The notes beneath the pieces were generated by a model that searched no databases, was not told the DNA's origin, and worked only from the letters and a program-made list of their open reading frames with translations. A DNA stretch of 64,000 bases from Archilochus colubris (Eukaryota > Chordata > Aves > Apodiformes > Trochilidae), in contig CM041084.1 of NCBI GenBank assembly GCA_023079485.1, positions 99,862,467 through 99,926,466 of the forward strand. Reading direction: 5' to 3'. The position numbers and the translations under genes are program-made. Each line of letters opens with the position of its first letter. The stretch's first letter is position 1. This document shows positions 25,900 to 37,600 of the stretch, piece by piece.

Positions 25900-28800
25900 G
25901 GAGACAGAATGCTCTGCAGGTGTTGGGGTCTCTCTAAGCATCACAATAGAACCTTTGTCCCATCTCTTTTGCTACACTTGTTCCCACTGTAAAAGAATAT
26001 ATGCATACCTTCTGGGTACAGACCAAATCTTGGTATCATTCACAGAGCTAAATGTGACATTAAACACAAGTGACCTTTTTATTTTCTGCCTCCCTTTTTC
26101 ATTAAATCCAGGCCTAGTCCCACATTCCATGCAGGAAGCAAAAGGAAACGGATCCAGGAGGTACTAGATTTCATTTTCCCAATCTGCAGCACCATATTTG
26201 CTGTACAAACAGCCCCACACAATGTCCCTGCTGCTTGCCAAGCTGGCCTTGGATTGTGCTGGGTGGTGGCAGGAGGCCAGCACCAGCTTCCAAACTAATG
26301 TCACCACCGGTCTGTGACATGCCCGCAAGCAACATACTTTCATAAGGATCCATGCTCCTAATTCACCACTGAGACCAGTTCTTACTTGTCTTTAACTCCC
26401 TGTCTTTGGCAGAGTGCCACCTATAATTCCCAGGAAATCCTCAAAGATGCTGGCTAGAACTGAAAAGTGTTTTCCATGATAGCAGTTATGGCACATGCAC
26501 TCTTCACACTCCCAGGTTGGAAATCAGCTGAAACACAGTATTTATGATGCTGGGGTTTTTTGTGCTGTCATTCTTGAAAAAAAAATAATAAAAAAATCAG
26601 GAAGCACAAATTCAGGCAGAGCTGTGAATATTCCCACTCCAGCTGCTCTGCTCTCTTGCTCTGCTCTCCCACACGTGCCAGCCATGCAGTGCAGCATCCT
26701 GGTGGGAAGCAGGTCCTCCTCTGGGCTCCCAGGAGCTACCAGTGAGGCAGCAGCAGAAAGCCCATGGCCAGGATCATTGCAGCTCGAGCTGCTCTCTCTT
26801 CATGGAAGGTGCCAAACAGCACCTGGAGCCAGTCTCTGTTTGGAGAGTTTTGCCTTGACCAGGACAGTGCAGCCCAGAGGAATTCAGTCCAGGACTACAG
26901 TCCCTTTACAGTGTCTGGAGGTCATATCTGTGGCCATAATGCCTTACTTGCTCTTGCTGGTGAAGCTTTAGGCAGTATAAGATGTAGCTCAGTACCTCTC
27001 AAGGCACTTTCCAGCTGAAATGCTTGGCAATATTAAGACACCTGCTCCTTAACACCAGAGGGATGCTCTCCTGCAGACTTGCCTTCTTTAACCTGATATC
27101 CCCTTCTTGTTTCATGGAAAAAATGCATAAGGCCTCAAAGCTTTTATTAAACCTTGCCATTGATCTGCTGTAAGTGCAAAGGCAGCCTAGTGAACTCAAC
27201 AGAGCCTAGGAAGGAGAAGGAATGGGGTGTTTTCCAAGCCCTGCTTCACCTCATTAAATAAATCATTTAATTTCTAAATGCCTCAGTTTCCCAGATGGCA
27301 AAACAGCAACCACCACAGGAGAGAAAGCAAACTGCCATATGTTCCCAAGAAGCAAAAACCTGTGTGACCATTGTCTGGGCTCATATAGGATGTTAATAGG
27401 GAAAACAGTATCAAAATTCAGATAGATATTTAGAAAAGAGACTGAAAGTCAGATACAGTCCTGCCTGGTGCTGGCAGCTCACATCCTTCATGTTGGCTCC
27501 TGGAAAAGGGATGGGCAGTTTTTTCTTATGTTATCTGTCATTTATTCTTGCTGAGGTGCTGCCTGAGCCCACCTGCTCAAACCTGCTCAAACCAGGTCTC
27601 TGGATGAGTCACTTTTCCACGGTGGGGTTTCCCATCCAAGCTTCTTCAGAGACAGCACACACTTCTAGAAAAGTGGTCAAGAGCATTCCTGTCCTCAGTC
27701 ACAGGGCACAGGCAAATAAAGAGCATCCAGACTGTACTATGTAAATAACCAGAAGTGGATCTAGCATAACACCACTACTGCATTAATGCATTTCCTGAAT
27801 GGCTATTCTTTTCCCTAAAAAAACCTCCTTGTAAACCTGATTTTTTTACTGCCAGAAAGGGAGAGGCAAAGAATTTTATTTCTCCTGCCTCTACTTGCTC
27901 AAATCTAATTAGTACCACAATTTTTTCCTGTACTAAGGAAAAAGCTTCTGGAGATCACTCCAGCACAACAGTATTGCACAGAGATTCTGTCACTAATAAA
28001 AACACCAAGTTTCTGGTAAAATACAGTGCTGTAATACAGAGAAAACTTCTTAAAATTGTCAGAAGAAATCCCCGTATATGTTTATTAGTCAAGATATTCG
28101 GCTTTACATGACCAGGCACTGTCTGTAGCAGCTACAGCTAAAACTCATATAAGAGGCTCCAACATTTCCATAACCACTCGGTCACTTGGGTCAGCAGGAG
28201 TGTTTGGTCATCTATGCTGCTAGAGGTGATGTGCCAAAGCAGTGCTACAGTGAGGACAAACACCTTCCCAGAACAACTGTGCTTCATCCAGGAGAAGTGT
28301 CTGGGCAGCACTTTCTGGGTGCCCTTCTAACCCCAGCCCTCCTGTTCCCACAGTGCAAACCTCAGCCCTCCCTGCCCTCGGTACAAGAAACCTTTGCTTT
28401 CATCTTGCCCTCTCTGACAAACTTACATGGACATGTGTCTGCTCGTGTAATTAGGTATTTTTTTTGTGTGTATGTAATAAAAACAGTCTCCATTGCACAT
28501 GGGTCTTTCCTGAGGGAGAGAATGAGGGAATAAATGATGGGACAGGTGTTAGTCATGCTGCTTATTAAACCATGGGATGTAGCATTCAAATACTGAAATG
28601 GTAAATTGTGGCAGGACAAAATAGAAGAGATTTATTTTTAGGTGTCTGTTCCTTATAACCACATTTTCAGAAGGAGCAGCCCTACCCAAAGTGCAATGAA
28701 GCTTCCCTGTGCAATGAAGTTGTCCCAGTCAAGTTGCCCTGGGGCTTTTCAAAGTCTCCCAGGGAACACTAGTGCCTTTTTAATATTATTTTTACCTTGC

Positions 28801-29820
28801 TGCTAAAACAAATTGCCTGCAAATTCAGTCAATAAATTAAACTCCTGTTATCTTGGTATAAGTGAAATCTGTGTGCATTTCCTATGCTTTCTAATCCAGT
28901 GCAGAGCATCAGGAGGACTAGTGGCTCTGTCTTATGGCTTTTGAATATAGTACTGAGGGTATAGGTGTCTCAGAGAAGGTTTTGCAAAACATATGCTCTG
29001 ATAAGGCAATGCATGGCTATTTTTAACAGCTGTTGTGCTGTAGTTGTATAGAATCTGACAGATGTTTTACATTTTTACAATCCGATGGCAAGCTATAAAC
29101 CATATCTTTGGTGGGGAAGGATTTGCATGCTGTTTGATGTATGTGCCAGCCTGTGGCCTGCTGCTCCCTAAAGCAAAGGCTTATTTGCATAAAACATGCA
29201 TCAAAAGGAGCTTTTCGTATGTGGTAGCAGACTCAGATGCCTGCTGGAAAAAGGAAGCTCACTGTGATGGAGGCTGGAAGCCAATGCATGTATCTTTTGA
29301 TAGTCTCTGTATGTTTCATCTGATCACACTGATATGGAAAAGAAATCAAAACTTGTCTATGTGAATGGTTTAGAAAGAAAAGAGACAACAACAAAACTGG
29401 CCATGACTTGTATGCTATTCCCCAGGCGGTTGTTCAGTCACCATCTTGCCTCATCCTTTATTAACACAGAAAAAAATCCTAGACTTTTAATCACAGTCTT
29501 TTGAAGTAAAATAAAGGCAAATTTTCACTGTCCATTTAACTTATCTTTAAAGCTCTGTATTGTCTTTATCTTTCTAAGCTGAGCTGACCTTCTACACACA
29601 AATATTGTTTAAAAACAGCAGAGCAAATACTATGTGGTGACTCAGCTGTTTTATTTCCAAAGACCAGCTTTGCAGCAATCTGTGGTTAAAATTTTGAGTG
29701 GTTCTTTTGTGGAATAGAAAATGATGCTGAAAGTTGTGAAAAAGTTGGCTGCCACTGTTTTGGAAAATCCCATTTTATAGACCATATGAAGAATCCATTG
29801 TTAAACATCTGTTTGTACTC

Positions 29821-29851
<31 letters not shown>

Positions 29852-29855
29852 CACA
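29821..29855. repeat. (TA)n microsatellite
   Basis: Alternating TA over about 35 bp with one CA interruption. Confidence 0.85.
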
Positions 29856-29894
29856 TAATTAGATGTAAAAAGATAAAGACTTTCTGTTTTAAAA

Positions 29895-29955
29895 ATAAAT
29901 AGATAGATAGACAGATAGAAAGAGAGATAGATGCATCTTATCTGTCTTTCTTTAG
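29895..29955. repeat. GATA/GACA microsatellite and partial mirror
   Basis: Runs of ATAGATAGATAGACAGATAG are followed by a palindromic GATGCATC and a TTATCTGTCTTTCTTT stretch that partly complements the left side. Confidence 0.75.
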
Positions 29956-31330
29956 GAGACTGTTTTCAATATATACATTTAATTGTGTTCTCTCCTGTGA
30001 GTATATTAGCTGTTTGTAAGTGGTTGCTCTTTAGCTGATGTACTTTTAGAAAGATTTAATGGCCCATGTGCTTCCTGATGTGTTTTATTTCTGAGTAGTA
30101 GCTGTGGAGGTGCTTCCTCTAAGCAGCTGGCAATGAACTTTCTGCATGTAACACATTATTTTCTCTTTAAATGATAGTTTCTAGGCTGTAATTACTGTGT
30201 CTGCACTGCAATATGCACCAAGCCTAATCAGTTAATCTGTCAGCATTGTCTGATACCCTGACAAGAGACTAAAATCATTGCAGGTCTGGCCCAGTACATG
30301 TCAAGGTTAAAAATGTCTCACTGTGTTTTCAGATTGCCAGTCTCTGCTTTAAGACAGATGGAGGCTTCAGAAAAATGTGTGTGGATTTTTAAACTAGATT
30401 TTACTGAGTGACCTGGCTCTCAGAGGAAGAATTATTTCCACATACCCAACGCTTTCTGGTATCTAGGTCACAGTAAATTTAGTTAACTTGCTAAGTAGCT
30501 CAAATGATAATTTAATTTTGGTGTAGGGTGGTGGAGTTTTGTTTTTTTTTTTCCATTCAGGTCAGGAGTGGCCTCAGGTAATGATGGGCTTGTTCCTTAC
30601 TCTGTTCCCTATCCTGGCTCCATTTGGGTTTCAGTGTTGCCTTTGCCTAACCTGAAGAACAAGTACTGGAGGGATGTGTTGTGTGTTGGGGTGGCTTCAG
30701 AGTAACTCACGTCAGTGAGAGAAACCAGAAACCCTGGTAGTGGGACTGACTGGCTGAATAAACCAGTTCTGGCTCTGGGAGACAGTGGTGGCTGAGCAGT
30801 GCCTGTGGGACAGTGTTATCAGCAAATGGAGATTCTTCAGGTTCTTTGGGAAGCATGGATGTGAACCTGGAGGGCTGCTGGTCACAGAACCCAGACCTGC
30901 TGACCAGGAACTCAGGCATATTCTTCTAAGCAGTGAAATGTTTCTACTAAATTATTCAGCTGTGTGCTAGGAAGATGTGCTAATTATTTGCTGAGTAAAA
31001 GTAACCCGCATACATTACACCACAGTGCTGCAGTTTCTGAATAAATAATTTTGCTTCTGTTCTTGACGTGAAAAGGATTGTATAATCTGGGGAACAGTGT
31101 CCCACTCTTTCTCCTCCATTGGGTGTCACATTGGGTGTTCTTCAGGAGGTCACTGCTTGGTAAGTCAGTCAGTCTATCCTGCCGAAAACTTGGACAAATG
31201 GGTGCAGCACAGCCCCACCAGCTTGGGATTTCCCTGTCAGTCAAGTGCAGCTGATTTTGAGAGACATTGTCAGTGTAATAGATGGGCAAGGTCTGTTACC
31301 TTGTGTGGCCTCCCATGCTGTAGCACAACT

Positions 31331-31526
31331 ACTTCACCATGAGGGTGGTGAGACACTGGCACAGGTTGCCCAGAGAGGTGGTGGAAGCCCCATCCCTGGA
31401 AGTTTTTAAGGCCAGGCTGGATGAGGCTCTGAGCAACCTGATCTAGTGGGAGGTGTCCCTGCCCATGGCAGAGGGGTTGGAATGAGATGATCTTAGAGGT
31501 CTCTTCCAACTCGGAAAATTCTATGG
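31331..31526 (+). mobile_element. CR1 3' fragment
   Basis: It starts with 'ttcaccatgagggtggtgag', runs through 'gttgcccagagaggtggtgg' and ends at an ATTCTATGG tail. These are all standard CR1 3'-end segments. About 195 bp remain. Confidence 0.93.
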
Positions 31527-32540
31527 TAACTGAAGGTTTGCTGCAGCCAAGCCACAGGGCCAGAGCTACTCCCATTACTTCCCAAATGCAGTTTGGGGTG
31601 CTGAATTCCAGGGAATAATTCTGTTTTTTCTGAATTCTTATTGATGTTTTCTTCCCAACTATTTAATGGTTCTACTCCTTTATAAAAAAAGTACTTGTAA
31701 AACATTTAAGATCATACAATATATTTGACTTGCATTTTACTTGCACGCAGTGAAGCTGTGGTGTTGTCAGAGGCATCACAGACTGAGGGGAACAGAGATA
31801 ATCTGTGAATCCAGGGCTTTAATTTTTGTCTAAGATGTGATTTCCATGACAAACCAGAGTGACATGGTACTAACAAAATACTCTCTCAAAAGTCTGGTTT
31901 TATCATGGAAATAGCTGTGACAAAATCATGGCCTTTATTGTTCTTCCTCTCATTCATATATGCAAAGTGGATTTTTTTTTTCTGTCCTGCCAGTGCAGCA
32001 TGCAGAAATTTGAGAGGAACAACACAATACACATCTACTCTCAGAAAACATCAGGAATCAAGGCCATACTTTGAAGAAAAACATGCTTGAAGCTGTAGTG
32101 AAAGACTTGCAATAAAGTCCTCAAAGTGTCTAAGTTGTGGAGGTCTCTTCTCAGGGCAGAAAAGTCTATGAGATTTATGTTCTTAATTGCCTCAGCACTG
32201 AACATTGCAATCCTTAGTAGCTAAAATATACAGACTGCTCCTCTCCTGTGTAAAGTGGGAACTTTTTCATTACTTTAAAACTGTGCCTGTTCTGCAGGGC
32301 TGAGTATTTTGGAGCCAATTTAGTTCCAGCCAACTCAGTATAAAAGAAGTTCCTGCTGAGCCATGCCTTTGGGTTGAGCCTGTCCACCTGCACTCAGCTC
32401 TCTCTTCCGCTGCCTAATCCAGAGGGATTACAGTGAGGGAGAGATATGGAATGGGGATGAGGAGAGTACCTGGGTTTATAACAGTTTTCTGTGTAAACCT
32501 ATTCTAAAGTCTTACAGCAGGGACTGAAAAATTCAATTAA

Positions 32541-32564
32541 GATATATATAGATATATATGTATA
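32541..32564. repeat. Short GATATA microsatellite
   Basis: Two runs of GATATATATA-like sequence. Confidence 0.6.
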
Positions 32565-35500
32565 AATAATCTAAGGATTTAACAGAACATAAGAATTTTG
32601 CTCTTGTTGGCATTTAATAGGATTCACATTGCATAGCCTAGCAGGACTCTCCCCTTTTAGTGCAGTATCTGCTTACATTGCTCAGCCAGGCTTGCTGCCA
32701 TCAGGAGACATATAAACTCAATATCCAAGGTAACTTCTTTCTTCTCACTTAGATACCCATCTACTTGCAGCTGCCAAGGACACTGCTTCTAATTTTTTTT
32801 TTCTGTAACCTTCTCTCCTCAGATCTCAGTCCATCACCCCGGGCAAGACCAACCCAGGCACCTGGGTGCCCTGTCTGTACCAGGGGAGCATTTCTGCCAC
32901 TCACCTCTTGACCTCCTGCAGCTCTAACCTGCAGCTGATGGCTGCTAAACCAGGGACTTCTGAAAGGCTCCACTGAGTCTCTGCAGCCCCATCTCCACCT
33001 TTGCCTTCAAACCATTACCCCTTGGGGAACACTGCCTTTCTTCAAGCCAGCTCCAGGACAAGCAGCTGTGCTCAGCTTGAGCTCACCTGAAAATTCCTGC
33101 CCAGGCTACCAAATGAGTTTCTCTCACCTTGTTTTCAGAGGATGCCAGGGCTGACCTCCAGAAAGTGTTTGTCCACCAGAAAAGAATGAATAGGGAGAGA
33201 AAAGGTCCTAAATCTGCTCAGCTAAGAAAAAAACTGGTGGTTTTGAGCAACAGATTATATATTTTTATTATTTTAGAGATATCTATGCCAGTGCAGTAAT
33301 CTTTCCCAGACTTGAAGACAGAATGTCTCACACTCCTTCAAGATGGATAAGGAGACGATAAGCAGGAAAAGGAAGCAGATTGTTCTTAAATCCATTAAGT
33401 TTGTCTAGAAAGCGGGCTGGGCTATGCAGATACAAAAGACATTAACTATAATTTCATATGAAAATCATATGTAATCAGCAACTTAGCAATCTAGTAAGTT
33501 GCAGTGATATACATAAAAGGAAGCCAAAACAGAGGAAGAAGAAGCAAGCAAGAGATGCGGTACTTCCAAAGAGAGCATTAGCGAGCTTGGTGGCTCCAGA
33601 TACTCAAGGGAGGAAGGGCAGGAAGATGAATGCCTTACATGCACAAAGATTTCCTCTGCACAGAGGGTGTCATGAGTGGAATGGAGTGTTGGGAAGGGAT
33701 GGTCCAAGCCCAGTCCTTGCCCTGTCTCTGATGTGGTGTTACCATGAATTCAGGTGCCTGGTTCTATTTTGGGTCACCGGTGACATCCAAGTCTGTCTGG
33801 TGTAGAAAGGGAAGGGCAGTGTGTCAGGGAATGGCTGGCTGTGGAGATGCATGAAGGAAAACTGGAGAAAAGTGTGACTTTTTCCCCTCATGGTGCCCAC
33901 ATGGACACTGCAGTGTTGTGGCAGGAGGGACATCCTAACACCTAGGGGTGCTGCATTCCCTCCAGAAAGCCAGGAGGGATGCCTGAGATTGCAGTCTTGA
34001 TTGTGATTCCTGGTGTGTTACAGGACCAAGTGATCCCAAGGCCAATGTTTCAGGAACTACAAACCCCTGGGTAAAATCCATGTATCCATTTCAGCCTCCT
34101 CAGATGAAGCCATGACAGATGTATCCACATCCTCTTACACTAATTTGTGTGGCAATATGCAAGGCTTCTTCTGCCCTGATTATTCATGGGGCAATAATTC
34201 AGATAGACACCAAGTGAGCCACAGAGCTTCTAAAAAAGCTTTTTAATTTTATTGTAGAAGCTTTAAAAATAACCTTAGGTGGACTACAGAGCTGTCGTTT
34301 ATCTTATGATTTGTTTAAGTAATTCTGAAAAGTGCTGGAATAATGAGGCAGGATGTGAAGACAGGAAAAATCACCCAACTCCACCAACCTGAATACTGGA
34401 AGATAAAAACCCCAGTGTTTACAAAGAGCCAGTAGATACATGTGATATTTCTCAATGTTTCTGTATTTGATAATTAGACTAGAAAGGAACATACGTTCAA
34501 TTAATGTGATCATTTTTATGATCCTCTGCAGAATTTCTATTTGTGCTTAACCTTCCTCTTCTTGCTGTCTCTCTTCTCTTTCAGCAGTTCCTGGTGTTTC
34601 ATAAGCATTTTACCTGTCAAGCCACAGGCAGCTGCTTATCCTGATAGACCTTCCTATTTCAGGATGGCCACCAGCTAACTCTGCAGGCTGCTGTATCCTC
34701 GATTTGACAGGCAAATACCATTTCCTGGTATCAAAGCTACAAACCAGTCACCTGAATTTTCTTCTGCATCATTAAAAAAAAAATAATAATTACAGCTCTC
34801 ACAAGAAACAGAACAGCATTTTCACTTGCTGGTAGTCAACATTGCTGGTTCATTTGCAATTTTAACTTACTTCATCTAGCAGAAAGAGCTTTAAAGGAAG
34901 CAGGAACCCCTCCCTCTCTCCCCACAAAACTGCTCCTGGTAATAGAGATTCTGAAAACAAACAAGGACCTTTCAGTTATGGCTGAAGTTGTCTTCAATTA
35001 CCCCAGTGACTCTCCTTTGACCTTCTGAACACTCCTTGCATATGCTCCTCCTTGCACGCCCAAACTGAATCTCTTGCAACTATCCAGCAAAGTGTTGCAA
35101 GAAGATTTTTCAAGCAAGTAGGGTGGCCACCATGGACAATTTTAAGCATTTGGGCTCGGAGGGGTGTCACTTAACACTCACAAAGAATGCTAGCAGGGAG
35201 GCTTTAGGACAGCTGGGGAGGCAATTATCAGTAACATGACTATTGCTTCTCAGGACTGGCAGGAGACACCCCTTGTTTTGGCTGGGGTGTCCCAGAAAGC
35301 CATTAGACAGCAGTACTTTTCAGTCACTGCCCATTTTGGACATTTTGACACTGGGCTAATAGCAATAGATATGGGAGGAATCAGGCCTCAGCTGGCTGTG
35401 GTTTGAGAGCCAGAGAGTTTGATCTCATCCAGCAGCTGAATTAAACTTCCTAGAAAGATGGCCATGACACAGCAGGACAGGATGTGAGGAGCTTATCGCT

Positions 35501-35690
35501 TGTCAGAACTAACCAGGAAGGTTTCTAGGGATCCCAGATGGTGCTCTTTAACTAACGAGCCTCAGAAGGCCTCAGAAAAGAAAATCAAAACAGGAATGAG
35601 GCAGTTCAGCAATGGAATAACCAGTCAGAGCAGTTCTGGGGCTCCCGGAGGAAGCATGTGGCCAAACAGATGGTCCCAGGCAAAGTAGTT

Positions 35691-35710
35691 CGAGAGGCTT
35701 CGACCTCTCG
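35691..35710. repeat. 7-bp perfect hairpin with TTCG-containing loop
   Basis: CGAGAGG and CCTCTCG are exact complements around a 6-nt loop containing TTCG. The outer bases TT and GAA extend the pairing after a one-base bulge. It lies about 450 bp beyond the predicted 3' end of the minus-strand gene. Function unknown. Confidence 0.65.
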
Positions 35711-36174
35711 GAAGCACATAAATTCTCAGCTCCATTTACTTCTCAGTGTTAGCCACCATTTTTACAAAATCCATGATTTTCTTGGTTTCTGTATATAATG
35801 CAGATGAGACATAAGCTTGGATTAACACTGGATATGTCATATTTTTGGTATTATGTTTATCATGGACAACTGAAAGCAACAAGCCATTCAGCCTCAGGGG
35901 AACTGGGAAGATGTGTCCCACTATCTGTGTAAGCAGCTGTTTCGCAGAGTTCAGGGAGGGAATTAAAAAAAGCCCTTCCCATGGCCTGATCCAGGAGGAG
36001 CACAGCATCATGTTTGACTTTGCCATGGTTTATTTAACATAAAGCAGCATTTTTCTTCCCTTACGAATAAAAGAGGAGTTTGAGGGCTTTCCTCTCCCCG
36101 TTTGATTGAACCTGGGAAATACTATCATAAAACACCACGATGAAGCACTCCAGCAGCTTGTAAATACTGAGGGT

Positions 36175-36180
36175 TTTATT
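36175..36180 (-). promoter_or_regulatory. Candidate polyadenylation signal AATAAA
   Basis: TTTATT on the plus strand reads AATAAA on the gene strand. A GT-rich downstream element about 40-50 nt further supports use. Confidence 0.45.
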
Positions 36181-36443
36181 TCCACTTCACATGGTCTCCA
36201 ACAGACTCTTAAACAAGACCAGTTACAATTTAGTATGCCCAGAGATCTCCATGGTTTTCCCAAAATGAAGGAAGGTCTCAGTAAACACTGTACATAGCCA
36301 GTTGAACTGCTAACAATAATTTAAAAACTCTTTTTGTATAGTCAATGCAAGAATACCAACAATAAAAGTACAGTACAGGTAAATTCACAACAATATTACA
36401 GTGAAACAGATTGACTCACATTTATGTGATGGTACAGTAGCAG

Positions 36444-36464
36444 TATGTACATGCACTAAAGTGC
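36444..36464 (-). promoter_or_regulatory. Candidate Pumilio element and miR-17-type seed match
   Basis: On the gene strand, GCACTTTA (plus 36464-36457) matches the 8-mer complement of the miR-17/20/93/106 seed. TGTACATA (plus 36451-36444) fits the Pumilio consensus TGTANATA. Both lie near the predicted end of the 3' UTR. Short motifs occur by chance, so the calls rest on position and pairing only. Confidence 0.35.
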
Positions 36465-37130
36465 GAGGACCCAGAGGCATGCAAGTCAAGTATTGTAGGT
36501 GTATTTTACAGCTAACTCCATAAGACTTTCTGTCTGAGGCATTCTTTTAGTATTTTTTGTTTTTTACACTTTTTCTTGTGTTTACCTGTATTCCCCTCCA
36601 TCTCAATTAATACAAGCCTAGTGAACTAGCTTAATGGCTTTCTTCACTACTTAAAAGGTATCGCTTCAGAGAGTTGAAGCATCTTTAAGAACCTTACTTT
36701 TAAAAACTGGTAACACTGACATTAAAATAGAATAAAATTAACTTAAGACCCTAGTTTGACACGAAATAAAAAAACAACCCCCAAAAAAACCCCCAGAACC
36801 AAAATCAAAAACATAACAGTGCAAATATAACCAAAAGGCAGTCAGTATTTGGAGAGAGCGCGAGCACATACTCAAATTCCCTTAAAACTTAGTTTACATT
36901 TTATTTTAAATCTTAACTTTATATATTTTTTTACCCCCCCCTTTTTTTTTTTTTCTTTTTTCTTTTGTGTTAATATACTGTATGTAGAAAAGATGGAGAC
37001 AAAAATAGTTTTCTCGTCTATGAAAAAAAAAAAATTCAGTTATTACAGGCACATTAACTGTTTCATTCTAGAAACACCTCAGTTTCCCAGGGTGGACATT
37101 CAGCAGCTGCGTCTGAGAACATTCTTTGAC

Positions 37131-37600
37131 CTCTCCAAGCGGACCTCTCTCCTTGGCGGGCGGGCGGGCAGGCCGGCGACCTGGCAGAGGCGAGTGGTAG
37201 CCCCCTCCCCATTCCCGGGGAGGGAGTCAGGGCAGGTCAGCTCCCTGGCTGGGGGTCTCTGCCGGGTGCTCCTGGCATCCGCTCTCCTCCGAGGGAGTCA
37301 GCTCTCCGGTGGCCTGCGGCTGTGAGGCAGGAGGGGAATGTGATGCCCACCGAGAGGGTGGGCGCCGGTTCGCTGGTCTCTCTGGCCGGGAGAAGCAGGG
37401 CTGGAGGGACGGGGCTAGTGCAGAACAAGGTAGTTCCTTGGCAGCCAAGAGAGCAAAAAAGGGGTTAGTGACTTGCGTTAGAGGCCGCCTGGGTGAGCCA
37501 AGAATTAAGAAAACCCCGGAGTCAAACTAAAGCTAAGCATCTGACACGTCGAGAGGGGGGGGGACACACGAAAGCAAGCAGCGAACCGTCTGGCTGTGTG
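37131..37600. other. GC-rich, CpG-dense patch
   Basis: The sequence changes abruptly to about 60 percent GC with roughly 27 CpG dinucleotides by eye count, against a strongly CpG-poor surrounding. It includes GGCGGGCGGGCGGGC (from 37156) and a G9 run at 37555-37563. It lies within the predicted 3' UTR. A consensus-like plus-strand splice donor ACAG/GTAAGG follows at 37644/37645, so a small antisense promoter is a possible alternative reading. Confidence 0.5.

Larger units (their letters stand above)
25900..31330. other. Intergenic DNA with TA and GATA microsatellites
   Basis: No gene is recognised. The open frame of about 158 codons at 26495-26971 has no similarity known to me and no supporting splice context. 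TA and GATA repeats lie at 29.8-29.96 kb. Confidence 0.45.
31527..36154. other. Intergenic DNA downstream of the MTCL1-like gene
   Basis: No coding gene is recognised. It contains a short TA/GATA patch at 32541-32564 and a compact perfect hairpin at 35691-35710. Confidence 0.4.

Noticed and set aside
26495..26971. 158-codon plus-strand open frame
   Set aside because: No recognised domain, a second frame is open over the same stretch, and there is no supporting context.
37227..37530. GC-rich open frames on both strands as an extra MTCL1 exon or small gene
   Set aside because: The reading frame is open on both strands because of high GC, the protein already ends at 40386, and no acceptor in phase was found. 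The region is reported as a CpG-rich patch instead.
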